From the NCBI RefSeq assembly GCF_022513565.1, contig NZ_JAKWBE010000010.1, positions 124,001-188,000 on the forward strand: 64,000 bases of DNA. Direction: 5' to 3'. The translations under genes and the position numbers were made by a program. Shown here piece by piece: positions 37,258 through 45,934 of the stretch. The stretch comes from Streptomyces gilvus (GTDB taxonomy: Bacteria; Actinomycetota; Actinomycetes; Streptomycetales; Streptomycetaceae). The stretch's first letter is position 1. Each line of letters opens with the position of its first letter. The notes beneath the pieces are model-generated. The model worked only from the letters and a program-made list of their open reading frames with translations, did not search any database and had not been told where the DNA came from.

Positions 37258-37731
37258 TCAGCTGCGCTTGATCGTGCGCAGGGGTTCACCGGGCTTCCAG
37301 ACCTGGACGACCAGGTACGTGTCGTCCTCGACGTAGGTCCGCACGACCTCCGTCAGCTCGGTGCGGAAGAGGTGGAACGGCTCCGGCGGTTCCACCTCTT
37401 CGCCGTATGCGGCCTTCGCCGCGGGATCCTCGACCTCGACCGCCCGCCCGGCGATCCGCACGTCGCCCCCGCCCATGGTCTGCCCCTCCCCGGGGTTCGC
37501 CTGGAGCGCGAAGCGCCCGTCGCGGCGCAGATCGAGGGCCTTGAGCGAGTCCGGCATCATGCCGAGCCACAGCTCACCCTGGAGGAAACGGACCTCGAGA
37601 CCGGTCGTACGCGGGGAACCATCCTGCCGGAGCGTGGCCAGGACATGATGGGTGAAGGCGCCGAAGCGCTCCTCGGCGGTCTTCGCGAACTTGGGTTCGG
37701 CGGCGCTGAAAGCCGCCCAGTTCCATGCCAT
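37258..37731 (-). CDS. Pyridoxamine-5'-phosphate oxidase-like flavin/F420-binding protein
   Basis: A 157-residue split-barrel protein of the PNPOx-like superfamily. It starts MAWNWAAFSAAEPKFA and has the strand pattern THHVLATLRQDGSPRTTGLEVRFLQGELW, then DLRRDGRFALQANP, as in small FMN- or F420-binding oxidoreductases that reduce or bind quinones and other electrophiles. No cofactor can be assigned. ATG 37731 gives the typical size and start. It converges on guaA, with 18 bases between stop codons and no obvious terminator. Confidence 0.8.
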   Translation of the reverse strand: MAWNWAAFSAAEPKFAKTAEERFGAFTHHVLATLRQDGSPRTTGLEVRFLQGELWLGMMPDSLKALDLRRDGRFALQANPGEGQTMGGGDVRIAGRAVEVEDPAAKAAYGEEVEPPEPFHLFRTELTEVVRTYVEDDTYLVVQVWKPGEPLRTIKRS

Positions 37732-37870
37732 ACGTCCAGGGTGCCGTCGATACCGGACATCTTCTGTCGTGTATCGGCTGCGCGCGTCATCTTTACAAAA
37801 CAGCTCTGTTCTCCTGCGCTGACCGAGGGTAACTTCCGCCTCGTCAAGCAACCCAGTGCCGGAGGACCAC

Positions 37871-38665
37871 ATGCCCGGGCCGACCCCACCGACGCCGCTG
37901 CCCAGCGATCGGCTGCGCTTCGCCATGCCGCCGATGCACGACTCGGTCGACGACGAGCGCAGGCACCGGAAAGAGCGGCTCGCGGGCGCGCTGCGGATCT
38001 TCGGCCGGTACGGGTTCGAGGACGGCGTCTCCGGCCACATCACCGCGCGCGACCCGGAGTACAGCGACTGCTTCTGGGTCAATCCGTTCGGTATGCCGTT
38101 CAAGCACGTCACGGTGAGCGACCTGGTCCTCGTCAACTCCGACGGACAGGTCATCGAGGGCCGCTACCACGTCAACCAGGCCGCCTTCACCGTGCACGCC
38201 CAGGTGCACGCCGCCCGCCCGGACGTCGTCGCCGTCGCCCACTGCCACTCGGTGCACGGCCGCGCCCTGTCCGCGCTCGGCGAGCTCCTGGACCCGATCA
38301 CCCAGGAGAGCTGCGCCTTCTACGAGGACCACGCCCTCTACGACGCCTACACCGGCGTCGCCGTCGACGCCGAGGAGGGCCGCCGTATCGCCTCCGCGCT
38401 CGGCACCCGCAAGGCGCTCGTGCTGCGCAACCACGGACTGCTGACCGTCGGCGACTCGGTGGACGCGGCGGCCTGGTGGTTCTTGTCCATGGAACGCTCC
38501 GCCCAGGTCCAGCTGACCGCCAAGGCGGCCGGCCGCCCCCTCCTCATCGACCACCGGCTCGCGGTCGCGACCCGCGAACAGCTCGGCGGCGACCTGGTCG
38601 CCTGGATCAACTACCAGCCCCTGTGGCAGGACATCAGCCGCAGCGAACCGGATCTGTTGTCCTGA
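37871..38665 (+). CDS. Class II aldolase/adducin-family protein
   Basis: A 264-residue zinc-dependent aldolase-fold protein. The early signature is GFEDGVSGHITARDPEY, the metal ligands are in AHCHSVHGRALS (near residue 122) with a third His in LRNHGLLTVG, and the catalytic acidic region is ESCAFYEDHALYD. Relatives act on phosphorylated or free hydroxy-acids and sugars (fuculose-phosphate aldolase type), or as decarboxylases; the substrate is not evident. ATG 37871 is preceded by GGAGG at six bases; GTG 37856 is an unlikely alternative. Confidence 0.85.
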   Translation: MPGPTPPTPLPSDRLRFAMPPMHDSVDDERRHRKERLAGALRIFGRYGFEDGVSGHITARDPEYSDCFWVNPFGMPFKHVTVSDLVLVNSDGQVIEGRYHVNQAAFTVHAQVHAARPDVVAVAHCHSVHGRALSALGELLDPITQESCAFYEDHALYDAYTGVAVDAEEGRRIASALGTRKALVLRNHGLLTVGDSVDAAAWWFLSMERSAQVQLTAKAAGRPLLIDHRLAVATREQLGGDLVAWINYQPLWQDISRSEPDLLS

Positions 38666-38688
38666 GCCCTGAGTCCTGAGTCCTGAGT
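38661..38688. repeat. 7-bp tandem repeat CCTGAG(T/C) over the aldolase stop codon
   Basis: Four units; the first contains the natural TGA. Since the unit is 7 bp, the repeats place TGA in all three frames within 24 bases. Confidence 0.7.
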
Positions 38689-38706
38689 CCCGGGGGCGCA
38701 AGGGGC

Positions 38707-39588
38707 TCAGAATCCCCGCAGCACCGCCGCCTTGGTCATCGCGAACTCCTCGTCCGTGAGCACCCCGTCCCGGTGCAGCTCGCCCAACTCCCGCAGCCTG
38801 CGCAGCAGTACGTCGTGGTGGTCGGCCGGCGGCGAGACGGCGCCGGTGGGGCGGCGGCCGGCGAGCTCGCCGCCGTTGCGGGTGGACGGATGCGGCAGTC
38901 GCGCGGTGACCGCGGTGGCGACCAGCGCGGTCAGCAGATCGCGCCGCGCGCTGCCCCACAGGTCCAGGGCGTACGGGTCCTTCTCCGGGGGCAGTTTGGA
39001 GAACACCGTCTCCCGGGTCACGAAGCGCAGAAAACCGTCCTCATAACCGGAGTTGGGCAGCCACTCCACCTGAACCACATCGCCGACGGCCATGATCCGC
39101 GGCCCCGTCGCCCGCTTGACCCGGTCCGAGGTGTCGGCCCAGTCGAGGCGCACCTGGGTGCCGTCGAAGGAGACCGTGCCGTCGGAGGAACGGACCGAGA
39201 CCGGCACCGGCGGACCCGGCAGCAGATACGCCTTGGTCGGCTCCTTGGGGATCTGCTCCAGCAGAAGCGCCTGCCGGATCTCCTCCGCCACGTACTCCGC
39301 GACCCCGGAACGGTCCACGTCCACCAGCAGCCGGTACGGGTCCGCCGCGTCCGGCAGCCGCCCACCGGTCGCCTGCAGCAACGGATCCGCCCCCTCGCGC
39401 AGCCGCATCCGCAGCCGCCCCCGCTTTCGCTCGGGCTCGAAGACCACACCCGCGATCGCCTCCAGGGGTACCGCGACCTCCCCGTACGTCTGCCGGAACA
39501 GCGGCACGGAGCGGTGCAGGCCCGGCGTGATCCTGACCGTGGTGCCGTCGAAGGCCCAGGTCCCGTCGCGCTGGATGATCTCGGCCAT
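38707..39588 (-). CDS. DUF4429 domain protein with C-terminal SHOCT motif
   Basis: A 293-residue soluble protein with two related DUF4429-type beta domains (residues about 3-110, IIQRDGTWAFDGTTVRITPG; and about 128-225, VRSSDGTVSFDGTQVRLDW) and a short C-terminal SHOCT helix pair (LLRRLRELGELHRDGVLTDEEFAMTKAAVL, in two blocks). SHOCT segments are common at protein ends and thought to aid oligomer contacts. Function unknown. The duplicated phrase DGTxxFDGTxVR points to an internal duplication. ATG 39588 starts directly in the first domain. Confidence 0.85.
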   Translation of the reverse strand: MAEIIQRDGTWAFDGTTVRITPGLHRSVPLFRQTYGEVAVPLEAIAGVVFEPERKRGRLRMRLREGADPLLQATGGRLPDAADPYRLLVDVDRSGVAEYVAEEIRQALLLEQIPKEPTKAYLLPGPPVPVSVRSSDGTVSFDGTQVRLDWADTSDRVKRATGPRIMAVGDVVQVEWLPNSGYEDGFLRFVTRETVFSKLPPEKDPYALDLWGSARRDLLTALVATAVTARLPHPSTRNGGELAGRRPTGAVSPPADHHDVLLRRLRELGELHRDGVLTDEEFAMTKAAVLRGF

Positions 39589-39775
39589 AGGGAAATTCTC
39601 GCAGCCGGGTCAACACGGCTGCCCCCGCTTCACCCGCGCTGACCAGACCTGGCCCGCGAGGACGGGGTGGCGTAGGGCACAATTCGCTGTCATCACAGGG
39701 GAGTTGCGGGACGGCGGCCGACCCCCGGACGGGGGCCGCCGGTCGATGGGATCGTGCGGAAGGCGGGCGTCGGGC

Positions 39776-41065
39776 GTGGCGGTGCAGGAGGCGAGAGGCG
39801 GGGCGGACACGGGCGCGCCGGGAGGGGCGCACGCGGGTGGCTGCACCTGCGGGGACTGCCCGCACGGGGCGCGCGAGGGACATCGGCGGGCGGTCGCCGA
39901 GTTCCTGCTGATGCGCGACGGGTTCGCGGCCGGACAGGGAGTGCCCGCCGCGGTCGCCCACTCCGCGCAGGCCTCCCGCCAGTGGGTGTCGGAGGAACTC
40001 AGCCAGTCCGCGGAACTGGTCGCCGAGCGCGGGCGCGCCGAGGGCGAGGCCTGGCTGACCCGGCTGTGGCTCCGTACGACCATCACAGTGTGGGCCCTGG
40101 TGCTGGTGTTGCTGCTGGTACAGGCTCTGACGGCGATCGGCGCGGGATGGACGGCGGCGCGCACCGCGGGACTGCTGGCGGCGCTGCTGACCGCCGGCGC
40201 GATCACCGCCGCCTCCTGGTTCCACCGCGCCCGGGGCGGCGCGCTGGCCCCGGTGATCGGCGAGGACAACCGTCTCTCCACCTCCCGCACGGTCGCCACG
40301 GCCTGGGTCCTCCTCGTCGCCTTCGCGGTCCTGGTCCTGGTGGGCCGCTTGGCCGCCGCCTCCGACCACGCGGAACGGGACGCGCTGATCTCCGGCCTCG
40401 AACTCGCCCGCGCCGCCGGTGCGGTGACCGTCCTTGCGGTGGTCTGCGGGATCGCGGTCCTGGTGCGCCGCGTCGTCGGACTGCGCGTCCTCGCCCAACG
40501 CCTGCAGAAGGTACGGGCGCACCGGCCGAGGGCCGCCGACCTGCTCACCGACGACGCGGGCCGCGGCAGCTTCGCCGACATCCAGTACGTCGTCATCAGC
40601 ACGGTCGCCGTGCTGTTCTGCGCGGTACGGCTCGCCCGGCGCCCCGACCAGCTGCCCGACCTGCCCTGGGGACTGGCCGTGGTGGTGCTGGTCTCGGCGG
40701 CCACCTACCTGGCCGGCAAGTACGCCGAGGGCGGGCGCCCGGTGATCCTGTCCGTCGTCCGCGCCCGGGAGGCCGGCGACCTGGACGCCCCGATCCGCAC
40801 CGGCGACGACATCGAGATCCGCGGCGCCGGTTTCGTGCCCCCGGGTGCCCAGGGCGCCGACCGTCTGTCGCGCATGGTCGTCCGCATCGGCCCGGTCAAC
40901 GTCCACGTCCCGCTCGTCCCGGTGAGCGGCGGATTCAGCAACCCGACCGACGCGGTCCTCACCGTCCCGGTACCGGCCGACGTGGAACCGGGCCGGGTCG
41001 AGGTGCAGGTCGTCACCGCCGCGGGGGTGGAGACGAACCGGTACACGGTCGACGTGACCGAGTGA
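39776..41065 (+). CDS. Multi-pass membrane protein with N-terminal Cys cluster
   Basis: A protein of about 429 residues. The N-terminus has a Gly-rich stretch and the cluster GGCTCGDCPHG, which could bind a metal. A helical region (VAEFLLMRDGFAAGQGVPAA) precedes about six membrane helices (TVWALVLVLLLVQAL; TAGLLAALLTAGAITAA; TAWVLLVAFAVLVLVG; GAVTVLAVVCGIAVLV; YVVISTVAVLFCAV; LAVVVLVSAATYLAG). The C-terminal 120 residues look like an IPT/Ig-like fold (DDIEIRGAGFVPPGAQG, VETNRYTVDVTE). No named family recognised. The start is uncertain: GTG 39776 is used, ATG 39746 is the main alternative. Confidence 0.7.
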   Translation: MAVQEARGGADTGAPGGAHAGGCTCGDCPHGAREGHRRAVAEFLLMRDGFAAGQGVPAAVAHSAQASRQWVSEELSQSAELVAERGRAEGEAWLTRLWLRTTITVWALVLVLLLVQALTAIGAGWTAARTAGLLAALLTAGAITAASWFHRARGGALAPVIGEDNRLSTSRTVATAWVLLVAFAVLVLVGRLAAASDHAERDALISGLELARAAGAVTVLAVVCGIAVLVRRVVGLRVLAQRLQKVRAHRPRAADLLTDDAGRGSFADIQYVVISTVAVLFCAVRLARRPDQLPDLPWGLAVVVLVSAATYLAGKYAEGGRPVILSVVRAREAGDLDAPIRTGDDIEIRGAGFVPPGAQGADRLSRMVVRIGPVNVHVPLVPVSGGFSNPTDAVLTVPVPADVEPGRVEVQVVTAAGVETNRYTVDVTE

Positions 41066-41225
41066 TTCATGTGACGCCGTGAGGGGAACGGCACTTCTCG
41101 ACGCGGACACGCTGTTCGATCCCGCGCACTCCGTCAGAAAACGGCACGAACACATTGAGCGCCCGGCCCCTGACGTACGTATCGTCTTTCAAGGGGCCCC
41201 GGCACACGGGCGAGAGGCGACAGTG

Positions 41226-41753
41226 ATGACTCACGGCATACGCACGGACACGCACACCCCCTATCTCGACGGCGACCGGAGCTGGCGCGACAACGCCACC
41301 CGCTACGCCCTCCTTCCCCTCCGTATCTTCCTCGGCGTCACCTTCATCTACGCCGGCCTGGACAAGATCACCGACAGCGCCTTCATGAAGTCCTCCGGCG
41401 CGGGTTCCATCGGTGACACCATGCGGTCCGTTCGCGACTCGTCCGCCATTCCGGCCCTGGTCGACCTGGCGCTGAAGAACCCGACCGGTTTCGGCTACGC
41501 CATCGCCTTCGGCGAGTTGGCCGTCGGCATCGGCACCCTGATCGGCCTGCTCGCCCGCCTCGCCGCCCTCGGCGGAGCGCTGATCTCGCTCAGCCTGTGG
41601 CTGACGGTGAGCTGGGCGTCCGACCCGTACTACTACGGCAACGACCTCGCCTACCTGATGGCCTGGCTCCCCCTCGTCCTCGCGGGGGCCCCCGTGTTCT
41701 CCCTGGATGCCGCACTCCGAGCGCGGCGAACACGGGCGGGAGGGTACCGGTAG
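41226..41753 (+). CDS. DoxX-family membrane protein
   Basis: A 175-residue protein with four membrane helices of the DoxX/SURF4-like family: ALLPLRIFLGVTFIYAGLDKITD begins with the family's first helix and its conserved G-x-x-K; FGYAIAFGELAVGIGTLIGLLARLAALGGAL, SLSLWLTVSWAS and LMAWLPLVLAGAP follow. Members act in thiosulfate oxidation or redox/membrane-stress complexes, but most are uncharacterised. ATG 41226 (or GTG 41223) follows GAGAGG. It is convergent with the PspC operon. Confidence 0.85.
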   Translation: MTHGIRTDTHTPYLDGDRSWRDNATRYALLPLRIFLGVTFIYAGLDKITDSAFMKSSGAGSIGDTMRSVRDSSAIPALVDLALKNPTGFGYAIAFGELAVGIGTLIGLLARLAALGGALISLSLWLTVSWASDPYYYGNDLAYLMAWLPLVLAGAPVFSLDAALRARRTRAGGYR

Positions 41754-41778
41754 CTCCTGGTCGGCGGGGGCTACCGGT
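41746..41778. terminator. Possible terminator between doxX and the PspC operon
   Basis: ACCGGTAGC (41746-41754) pairs with GCTACCGGT (41770-41778). There is no T run, so the assignment is tentative, but the place between convergent ends fits. Confidence 0.4.
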
Positions 41779-41813
41779 GGCGGAGCGCCGACCCGTACGG
41801 GGTTGACGCTCCG

Positions 41814-42059
41814 TCAGACATGCGCGGCCGGTTCCCTGTCGGCACCGTCCCGCCGGGCCGTCGGCGCCCGTCGTCGGCGTATCCCGCGGCTGACCATCCC
41901 CACCACACCGGCGAGGAACAGTCCGACGATGACGACGGGTATCACCGCGAACCACGGCGTCTCCCACATCCCGCCCGCGTCACCGGCGTACATCGTCCCC
42001 GCGAGGGTGAGGAAGACACCGGCGACCAGCCTTCCCGGCTGGAACTCATGACGCAGCAC
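41814..42059 (-). CDS. Small two-helix membrane protein coupled to PspC gene
   Basis: An 81-residue protein with two membrane helices (LVAGVFLTLAGTMYAG and WFAVIPVVIVGLFLAGVVGMV), a RGIRRRR stop-transfer stretch and a short charged tail. GTG 42059 lies inside the last codons of the upstream PspC gene (14-base overlap), which indicates translational coupling and a shared role at the membrane. No named family recognised. Confidence 0.75.
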   Translation of the reverse strand: MLRHEFQPGRLVAGVFLTLAGTMYAGDAGGMWETPWFAVIPVVIVGLFLAGVVGMVSRGIRRRRAPTARRDGADREPAAHV

Positions 42060-43734
42060 GGGCCACCTCCGCCTGTCCGACGTCGACCCGGAGATCGAGG
42101 TCGATCGTGCCGCCCTTCCCGGCACCCGCGGCCGGTGTCAGGGTGACGTCCTTGTGCTTGCCCGGCTCCACGTCCACGTCCCTCTTCTCGTCGCCCGGCA
42201 ACTGGATGTCGCCCACCCCCACGTCGATGCTCAGCCTCACCGTCGCGTCCTTCGGCACGACGACCTTCAACTGGCCCGCCCCCACCTCGGCCTCCGTCCT
42301 CACCGTCTTCCCCTCGGGCACCCGCAGCCGGCTCAGATCCAGGGTGCCGACACCGCTCCCGAGGTGGTACGACGTCCCGACGTCGGCCACCGCGGCCGGC
42401 CGCCAGGTCGTGCGTATCCAATGCGTGCTGATGTCCTTGGGCAGGGCGGCCGACGCGGCGAGCAGCGCCGCCGTCACGACGGCCAGGAAGACCGAGCCCG
42501 CTCCCGTGCGCCCCAGGAACGCGCTGAGCGCGATGCCCAGGCCGAAGACGAGCAGCGCGCAGGCGAGGCCCGTCTGCAGGCTGGTGCCGAGGGCGTGGTC
42601 GTGCCAGGTCGTGCCGGTGCCGATGCCGCCGGCCACGAGAGCGAGCAGGAAGATCCAGCCGCCGATCCAGCGGGGACCGCGCGGCCTGGGTGCCGGCGGA
42701 CGCGGGGTCCGCGGGCTGGGGCGGGCGGTCCAGGGGGTGCCGAGGCTGATGTTGACCGCCGCGGCGATGTCCCGGTCCCGGGAGTCGCGGGGGCCCCAGA
42801 GGTAGCCGGTGCCGCCGACGTGCGTCCCGTCCTTGACGATCGGGTCGCGCCACCAGGAGGGGTAGGCGGCGGGAACCGGCGGCGCCTTCGCCTCCGGCGG
42901 GGCGTCGGCGACGGCCTGGGCGGCCAGCGGGTCGGGGTCGGGGGCGCCGCGCCGGCGCGACCAGTACCCGGCGCCGGCGAGGAGCAGGGAGAGGACCACG
43001 GCGAAGGCCAGCACCGAGCCGTTCTTCAACATGGTCAGGAACACGCCGCAGCCGACCAGCGCGAACAGCACGGCGGTCAGCGCCTGTCCGTCGACGCGGC
43101 CGGTCAGCAGCTTGCGGACCTCGTTCTCCTCGTCGTCCTCGAACGGAACGAGGAGCCAGACGAAGCCGTAGAAGATCAGACCGATGCCGCCGGTCGCGGA
43201 GAGCACGGCGAGGGTGATCCGGAAGATCACCGGGTCCATGTCGCACTGCCGCCCGAGCCCGGAGCAGACCCCGGCGAGCATCTTGAACTGCCGGTCCCGG
43301 CGGAACTTGTCGGGGGCGGCGGCTTGATCACCACCGACGGGTCCGGCGTCGCCGCCGACAACTGTCGCGTCGCCGCCCACGGCTCCGGGGTTGCGTGAGT
43401 CGGTCTTGGTGGCACCTGAGTCGGCCTTGGCGTCCGTGCGCTCCGCGTCTCCGCCGGTCTTGGCGTCCCTGCTCTCCGCAGCTCCGCCGGTCTTGGCGTC
43501 CGTGCTCTCCGCGTCTCCGATCTCCCGTGCTCCAGCACCCGCACCCGCTTCCGCGCTCCCCTGTTTCCGCGCGCCCGCGCCCGCCTGCCCGGGCGCGCCC
43601 GCGGGTGCGTGCGTGCCCGCGTCGGGCGGGGTGCCGGGGGTCGCGGCGGGTGCGGCATCCCGCGGCCCGGCGCCCGGGGGGCGCGGGCCGGAGCCGGGTC
43701 CCGGACCCGTCGCGGCGTGCTGGTGATCTGTCAT
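42046..43734 (-). CDS. PspC-domain membrane protein with LiaF-like outer/C-terminal region
   Basis: A 562-residue protein. Residues about 1-140 are low-complexity, rich in Gly, Ala, Pro and repeated DAKTGG/AESRDAKT phrases. The PspC domain follows (about 143-200: KFRRDRQFKMLAGVCSGLG, DPVIFRITLAVLSATGGIG). Several membrane helices come next, and the last 120 residues are a beta-rich region (GTLDLSRLRVPEGKTVRTEAEVG, VPKDATVRLSIDVGVGDIQLPG) like the cell-wall-antibiotic-response domain of LiaF. Such proteins sense or transmit envelope stress. It is divergent from a PspC histidine kinase gene, which suggests that it is part of that signalling unit. Confidence 0.85.
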   Translation of the reverse strand: MTDHQHAATGPGPGSGPRPPGAGPRDAAPAATPGTPPDAGTHAPAGAPGQAGAGARKQGSAEAGAGAGAREIGDAESTDAKTGGAAESRDAKTGGDAERTDAKADSGATKTDSRNPGAVGGDATVVGGDAGPVGGDQAAAPDKFRRDRQFKMLAGVCSGLGRQCDMDPVIFRITLAVLSATGGIGLIFYGFVWLLVPFEDDEENEVRKLLTGRVDGQALTAVLFALVGCGVFLTMLKNGSVLAFAVVLSLLLAGAGYWSRRRGAPDPDPLAAQAVADAPPEAKAPPVPAAYPSWWRDPIVKDGTHVGGTGYLWGPRDSRDRDIAAAVNISLGTPWTARPSPRTPRPPAPRPRGPRWIGGWIFLLALVAGGIGTGTTWHDHALGTSLQTGLACALLVFGLGIALSAFLGRTGAGSVFLAVVTAALLAASAALPKDISTHWIRTTWRPAAVADVGTSYHLGSGVGTLDLSRLRVPEGKTVRTEAEVGAGQLKVVVPKDATVRLSIDVGVGDIQLPGDEKRDVDVEPGKHKDVTLTPAAGAGKGGTIDLDLRVDVGQAEVARAAS

Positions 43735-43858
43735 GTGTCCATGGTGACGGCCGGGCGCCCCCGACGGGAGTCGGGACGACCCTGGCCGGACCCTGATATC
43801 GCCCCTGAGCCGGCGCCCGGGAAGCGTTCGACGGGCCGGAACGCCGAGGACGGCGAAG

Positions 43859-43888
43859 ATCAGGGGAGTCTCGGGGGTCGACCCTGAT
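43859..43888. promoter_or_regulatory. Inverted repeat between the divergent PspC genes
   Basis: ATCAGGG (43859-43865) and CCCTGAT (43882-43888) face each other across 16 bases, and a further CCCTGAT is at 43791-43797. Repeats of this kind next to a NarL-type two-component system could be its own binding sites. Confidence 0.35.
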
Positions 43889-43922
43889 GCCCGGCTCCGC
43901 CGACCGTGTGAGTATCGATGCC

Positions 43923-45215
43923 ATGCCGGAAGCCGCTGCAGCGCCCCTCGTCGAACCGCGGCCGCCGCGCAAGCTCTACCGCAGCAGCGACGGACGCTGG
44001 CTCGGTGGTGTGGCGCGGGGGCTCGCCGGCCATCTCGGGCTGCCCGTGGTCTGGGTGCGGCTCGTCTTCGTCGGCCTGTTCATGGCGGACGGCCTCGGCG
44101 CGCTGCTGTACGCCGCGTTCTGGTTCTTCGTACCGCTCGGCGTCGGCGGTGTCGGCGGGCAGAAGCCCCCGTCGCTCGTCGGTACCGAGACCTCGCCCGA
44201 CGGCCGCCGCAGACTCGTCGCCCGCAAGCCGGACCGGGGTCAGATCGTCGCCCTGCTCCTCATGGTCGTGGTGGCCATGGTGTTCGTGGGCAACGTCAAT
44301 CTGAGCGGCGGCGCCAAGGCCTACCTGTGGCCGGCCGTCCTCGTCGGCGCGGGCGTCGCCCTCGTCTGGCGCCAGGCGGACAACGCCCGCCGGGCCCGCT
44401 GGGTCGAGGTCGGCAGCCGCCGCCGTACCCTCACCCTGCTGCGCGCGGCGGGCGGTGTCCTCCTCGTCACGGCGGGCGTCTCCGGCGTCTTCGTCCTGCA
44501 GGGCTCCGCCGCCCATCTCGGCTCGGTCCTCCAGGCCGCGCTCGCGGTGCTGGTCGGGATAACGCTCCTCGCGGGGCCGTACCTCGTCCGTATGACCCAG
44601 GACCTCTCCGAGGAGCGCCTGATGCGCATCCGCGCCCAGGAGCGCGCCGAGGTCGCCGCCCACGTCCACGACTCCGTGCTGCACACCCTCACCCTGATCC
44701 AGCGCAACGCGGAGAACGCGGGCGAGGTGCGCCGGCTCGCCCGCGCCCAGGAGCGCGATCTGCGCACCTGGCTCTACAAACCCGAGGGCACCGGCAAGGA
44801 CGAGGCCGACGAACCCGCCAACCTGGCCGACGCCGTGCGGCGCAACGCGGCCGAGGTCGAGGACAAGCACGGCGTCCCCATAGAGGTCGTCATCGTCGGC
44901 GACTGCCCGCTCGACGAGAGAATCGGCGCACAGATGCAGGCCGCGCGCGAGGCGATGGTCAACGCCGCCAAGTACGGTGGCGAGGGCGGCGCGGTACAGG
45001 TCTACGCCGAAGTGGAGGGCAGGACGGTCTTCGTGTCGGTCAGGGACCGCGGTCCCGGCTTCGACCTCGACTCGATACCCGCCGACCGCATGGGCGTCAG
45101 AGAATCGATCATCGGCCGCATGGAGCGCCACGGCGGCACGGCGCGGCTGCGCGCGGTGCCGGACGGCGGCACGGAGGTCGAGCTGGAGATGGAGAGGGCG
45201 GAGAAGACGTCATGA
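43923..45215 (+). CDS. PspC-domain sensor histidine kinase (NarL/LiaS type)
   Basis: A 430-residue membrane kinase. An N-terminal PspC domain (KLYRSSDGRWLGGVARGLAGHLG, about 16-75) is followed by five or so membrane helices. The cytosolic part has the HisKA_3 phosphoacceptor box (ERAEVAAHVHDSVLHTLTLIQ, with the H-D pair) and a HATPase (AAREAMVNAAKYGGEGG, RDRGPGFDLDSI). It would phosphorylate the response regulator encoded next, whose ATG overlaps the stop codon (ATGA). ATG 43923 begins near the domain; ATG 43887 would add 12 residues but lies inside the inverted repeat. Confidence 0.92.
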   Translation: MPEAAAAPLVEPRPPRKLYRSSDGRWLGGVARGLAGHLGLPVVWVRLVFVGLFMADGLGALLYAAFWFFVPLGVGGVGGQKPPSLVGTETSPDGRRRLVARKPDRGQIVALLLMVVVAMVFVGNVNLSGGAKAYLWPAVLVGAGVALVWRQADNARRARWVEVGSRRRTLTLLRAAGGVLLVTAGVSGVFVLQGSAAHLGSVLQAALAVLVGITLLAGPYLVRMTQDLSEERLMRIRAQERAEVAAHVHDSVLHTLTLIQRNAENAGEVRRLARAQERDLRTWLYKPEGTGKDEADEPANLADAVRRNAAEVEDKHGVPIEVVIVGDCPLDERIGAQMQAAREAMVNAAKYGGEGGAVQVYAEVEGRTVFVSVRDRGPGFDLDSIPADRMGVRESIIGRMERHGGTARLRAVPDGGTEVELEMERAEKTS

Positions 45216-45931
45216 GCGACCCGACCGAGGCGAACGAGCCCGTGGAGGCGACCGGCGGGAGCGCCGGCGAGCGGCACGTGCGCGTGGTCCTCGTCGACGA
45301 CCACCGTATGTTCCGTACCGGCGTACAGGCCGAGATCGGCCGGACCGACGAGACCGGCGTCGAGGTCGTCGGCGAGGCCGCGGACGTCGACCAGGCGGTC
45401 ACCGTCATCACCGCGACCCGCCCCGAGGTGGTCCTCCTCGACGTCCATCTGCCGGGCGGCGGCGGGGTGGAAGTGCTGCGCCGCTGTGCCGCGTTGATGG
45501 CCGACGCCGAGCAGCCGGTGCGTTTCCTCGCCCTGTCCGTGTCGGACGCGGCGGAGGACGTGATCGGGGTGATCCGCGGCGGCGCCCGCGGCTACGTCAC
45601 CAAGACGATCACCGGCACCGACCTCGTGAACTCCGTCTTCCGCGTCCAGGAGGGCGACGCCGTCTTCTCGCCGCGTCTGGCCGGCTTCGTCCTGGACGCC
45701 TTCGCCTCCACCGACGCCCCGCCGGTCGACGAGGACCTGGACCGCCTCACCCAGCGCGAGCGCGAGGTGCTGCGCCTGATCGCCCGCGGGTACGCCTACA
45801 AGGAGATCGCCAAGCAACTGTTCATCTCGGTGAAGACGGTCGAGTCCCATGTCTCGGCGGTGCTCAGGAAGTTGCAGCTGTCGAACCGGCACGAGCTGAC
45901 CCGCTGGGCGACGGCACGCCGGCTGGTGTGA
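45212..45931 (+). CDS. NarL/LuxR-family response regulator, partner of the PspC kinase
   Basis: A 239-residue regulator. The receiver (about 22-150) has D29/D30, Asp77 as phosphoacceptor (VVLLDVHLPG) and Lys in GYVTKTITG; the C-terminal LuxR HTH is LTQREREVLRLIARGYAYKEIAKQ with VKTVESHVSAVLRKLQL. The four-base overlap with the kinase gene shows they are coupled. With the divergent PspC protein this resembles a LiaFSR-like envelope-stress system. The targets are unknown; nearby cell-wall hydrolase genes are plausible. Confidence 0.93.
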   Translation: MSDPTEANEPVEATGGSAGERHVRVVLVDDHRMFRTGVQAEIGRTDETGVEVVGEAADVDQAVTVITATRPEVVLLDVHLPGGGGVEVLRRCAALMADAEQPVRFLALSVSDAAEDVIGVIRGGARGYVTKTITGTDLVNSVFRVQEGDAVFSPRLAGFVLDAFASTDAPPVDEDLDRLTQREREVLRLIARGYAYKEIAKQLFISVKTVESHVSAVLRKLQLSNRHELTRWATARRLV

Positions 45932-45934
45932 GCT

